DNA of 64,000 nucleotides. Source: Chrysogorgia sp. JL179-B06 (lineage: Eukaryota > Cnidaria > Anthozoa > Scleralcyonacea > Chrysogorgiidae). The notes under the pieces were generated by a model that worked only from the letters and a program-made list of their open reading frames with translations, had not been told where the DNA came from and ran no database searches. The stretch lies in the NCBI GenBank assembly GCA_035772405.1, contig JAYKKM010000142.1, forward strand, positions 1 to 64,000, read 5' to 3'. The position numbers and the translations under genes are program-made. Positions 62,403-64,000 of this stretch are shown here, one piece after another; position 1 is the stretch's first letter; every line of letters starts with the position of its first letter.

Positions 62403-63590
62403 AATGTTAAATTCATCTAAAGCTACAGGTCCTCTCGAATTGGGTTCTGAATGATGGCGAATTATTTTCGTCTCCTACATCTATAATCTGCTTAACGCAT
62501 CTTATCGAGAACAGAAATTACCATGCGCCTGAAAACAAGGTCCCACACCAGAAGCTTCTATATAAACTTGCATCCTTGGGAATTAAGGGGTCTTTGCTGT
62601 CCTGGTTTCGGTCCTACCTGCATGACTAGCTGGTAGGAAACATAGAGTCATCATTCAAGGCGAAAAATCTTCCTTTCCACCAATACTTTCTGGTGTACCT
62701 CAAGGGTCCATTTTGGGGCAATTCAATCTCCTGGTACATCGCTACCACTTTTCGCTGATGACTGCAAATGTTTTCGATTAATTCTTGGACAAGACGATGG
62801 CGAAAAACTACAGGAAGATCTGAATAAGTTGTACCAGTGGACTTGTACATGGGGCATGGAATTTAGTATTAAAAAGTGTAAGGTTTTACGTATAGCTAAT
62901 ATCAAGTCAATCTTTGTCAGAGACTACTTTCTTGGTGGGAAGCAACTAGAGCACGTAGTAAAAGTTGAGAAAGATCTGGGAGTTCTCATTAGTCACGATC
63001 TGAACTAGAACAGTCACATTAACTACGTGACTGCTAAAGCCCAGAAGATGTTAAATGTCTTGTATCGCGGATGCAAGCATATCAGTGACCGGGATATTAA
63101 GAAACTATACTTTATGTTACTTGGGTTAGATCTCGTCTTGAATATGCTAGTGTGGTATGGTCACCTTACACCATAACAAAATATTACAGCTCTAGAACGA
63201 ATTCAGCGAAGAGCAACTAGATTTATTGTTGGAAATGAGTTGTCCTATCGTGAACGCCTTGATTGCTTACATTTACTTCCGTTGGCCTATCGTAGAGAAA
63301 TTAGTGACATTATTTTTTCTTTAAGTGTTTCAGGAATCTGTGTAGGGTTGATATTTCTCAATATGTTTCTTTTCGCTCATGTACTAAGCCTCTTAGAAAT
63401 ATACTGACCATCTTACTCTGAAGATTCCTTTCTGTAGAACTGAGTCCTATAAAAACTCTTACTTTATACGTGTCTGTCGTTTATGGAATTATTTACCGCT
63501 TTTATCTACTTTTCGTAACAAACTAATTGACTATTATTATGTTAAATTTTCAAATGATTCAAACGCTTTATAATAATTATTATTCATTCT
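62403..63590 (+). pseudogene. Jockey/CR1-like non-LTR retrotransposon (family D), reverse transcriptase pseudogene
   Basis: Pieces in order on the plus strand: LNSSKATGP (RT entry motif), VPHQKLLYKLASLGIKGSLL, SWFRSYLHD, ILSGVPQGSILG (motif B), LPLFADDCKCFRL with intact FADD at 62,751-62,762 (motif C), DLNKLYQWTCTWGMEF, IKKCKVLRI, VEKDLGVLISHDLN, NSHINYVTAKAQKMLNVLYR, VRSRLEYASVVWSPYTI, ALERIQRRATRFIVG, RLDCLHLLPLAYRREISDII and, after more frameshifts, YFIRVCRLWNYLP-like residues near 63,450-63,500. About 30 residues between motifs B and C are deleted, and stops and frameshifts are frequent (TAG at 63,007, shift near 63,115). The endonuclease is missing. Inactive. Confidence 0.88.
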
Positions 63591-63739
63591 CCATTTTGTA
63601 AATAATGTTAGTTAATTCTCCTGGCAGTTTATGCTACGGAATCTTGAATTCTGTTTTAAACTGTCCACAAATTTTCATTATATAATGTACTCAATAATAT
63701 AATAATGTAAATTTGAAATTTGATTAAATAAATAAAAAC
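63591..63739. other. AT-rich spacer between two retrotransposon pseudogenes
   Basis: About 150 bp rich in ATAAT and TTAAATAAATAAA, probably the 3' end of family D and an A-rich junction. AATAAATAAA near 63,727 may be a tail or poly(A) signal. Confidence 0.45.
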
Positions 63740-63741
63740 GA

Positions 63742-64000
63742 GCTAACATCACGCCGATTCCAAAAAGAATCCAGTTCGAGAAATCAACAAGCAACTAATT
63801 GGGCCTATTTCTCTCACTTCTGCTCTGTTAAAGTTAGTCGAAGATTTTGGGGTCCAAGAATGAAGCTCTTGTTAGTATATATATGACTCTTATACATGGC
63901 TGAGGCTACCGATGGTACTGGAAATGATGTCCGTGTTGTATCCGAGAATCGACTCCATCTGAACGTTTCCAAGCTGTGTAAAGAACTTTTTATACACTTT
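63742..64000 (+). pseudogene. Non-LTR retrotransposon family E fragment, internally deleted, running off the right edge
   Basis: NITPIPK, then in another frame NPVREINKQLIGPISLTSAL and LKLVEDFGVQE, match the segment that opens the RT domain of a LINE (the PxPK...LRPISLT type). At 63,905 ATDGTGNDVRVV resembles the segment just before RT motif A, but it is followed directly by ENRLHLNVSK and CKELFIHF, residues that normally lie after motif C. So the palm with motifs A to C is deleted. The sequence continues beyond the window. Confidence 0.75.

Overview
This window looks like nuclear DNA of an invertebrate animal. No gene runs in operons, there are at least five lineages of decayed non-LTR retrotransposons, a hAT-type short element, a tRNA-derived SINE-like sequence, AAT microsatellite tails, and internal CTAACCC tracts that match the animal telomere motif. 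The retroelement families and repeat style remind me most of an anthozoan cnidarian or a sponge. That is an inference from memory of families, not a proof.

Layout. (1) Positions 1 to about 44,865 are a single tandem array of a 21-bp unit (AGCAAATACAAGGCATTGAC plus a variable 21st base), about 2,100 copies, already in progress at the left edge. Variant units recur in higher-order blocks of 18 units (378 bp) and about 54 units (about 1,135 bp). Because 21 is divisible by 3 and the unit lacks stops in several frames, the array creates enormous open frames on both strands; I regard these as by-products and not as genes. (2) From about 44,866 to 49,626 lies a second tandem tract built from CAAGA pentamers mixed with an 18-bp unit, ACAAGACAACTTGTCAAG, that can fold on itself. 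It is organised in degenerate blocks of roughly 1.3-2 kb. (3) From 49,645 to 53,160 there is a 5'-truncated, broken non-LTR retrotransposon with an AAT tail, carrying a 209-bp foldback element with a TAT target duplication, followed by a 16-bp minisatellite and pieces of a second retrotransposon family in opposite orientations. (4) From 53,170 to 53,985 a 20-bp repeat alternates in orientation block by block through the palindrome CCTTAGG. (5) From 54 to 60 kb is AT-rich DNA with decayed retrotransposon tails, a 707-bp hAT-type non-autonomous transposon with a perfect 8-bp target duplication, and a SINE-like sequence. (6) At 60,409-61,041 is the only convincing intact protein gene: an intronless 210-residue protein with an N-myristoylation-type start, a coiled coil and an unrecognised C-terminal domain. 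It has a TATA box upstream and an AATAAA downstream. (7) From 61.2 kb to the end is mostly non-coding, with two more broken reverse transcriptase genes, the last one running off the right edge.

The genes do not form a pathway. The window is a satellite-rich, transposon-rich chromosomal region with one small host gene. The points most worth a second look are the 21-bp satellite (period equal to two helical turns, several open frames, nested higher-order repeats), the orientation-alternating CCTTAGG cluster, the foldback element just upstream of the only gene, and the orphan gene itself.
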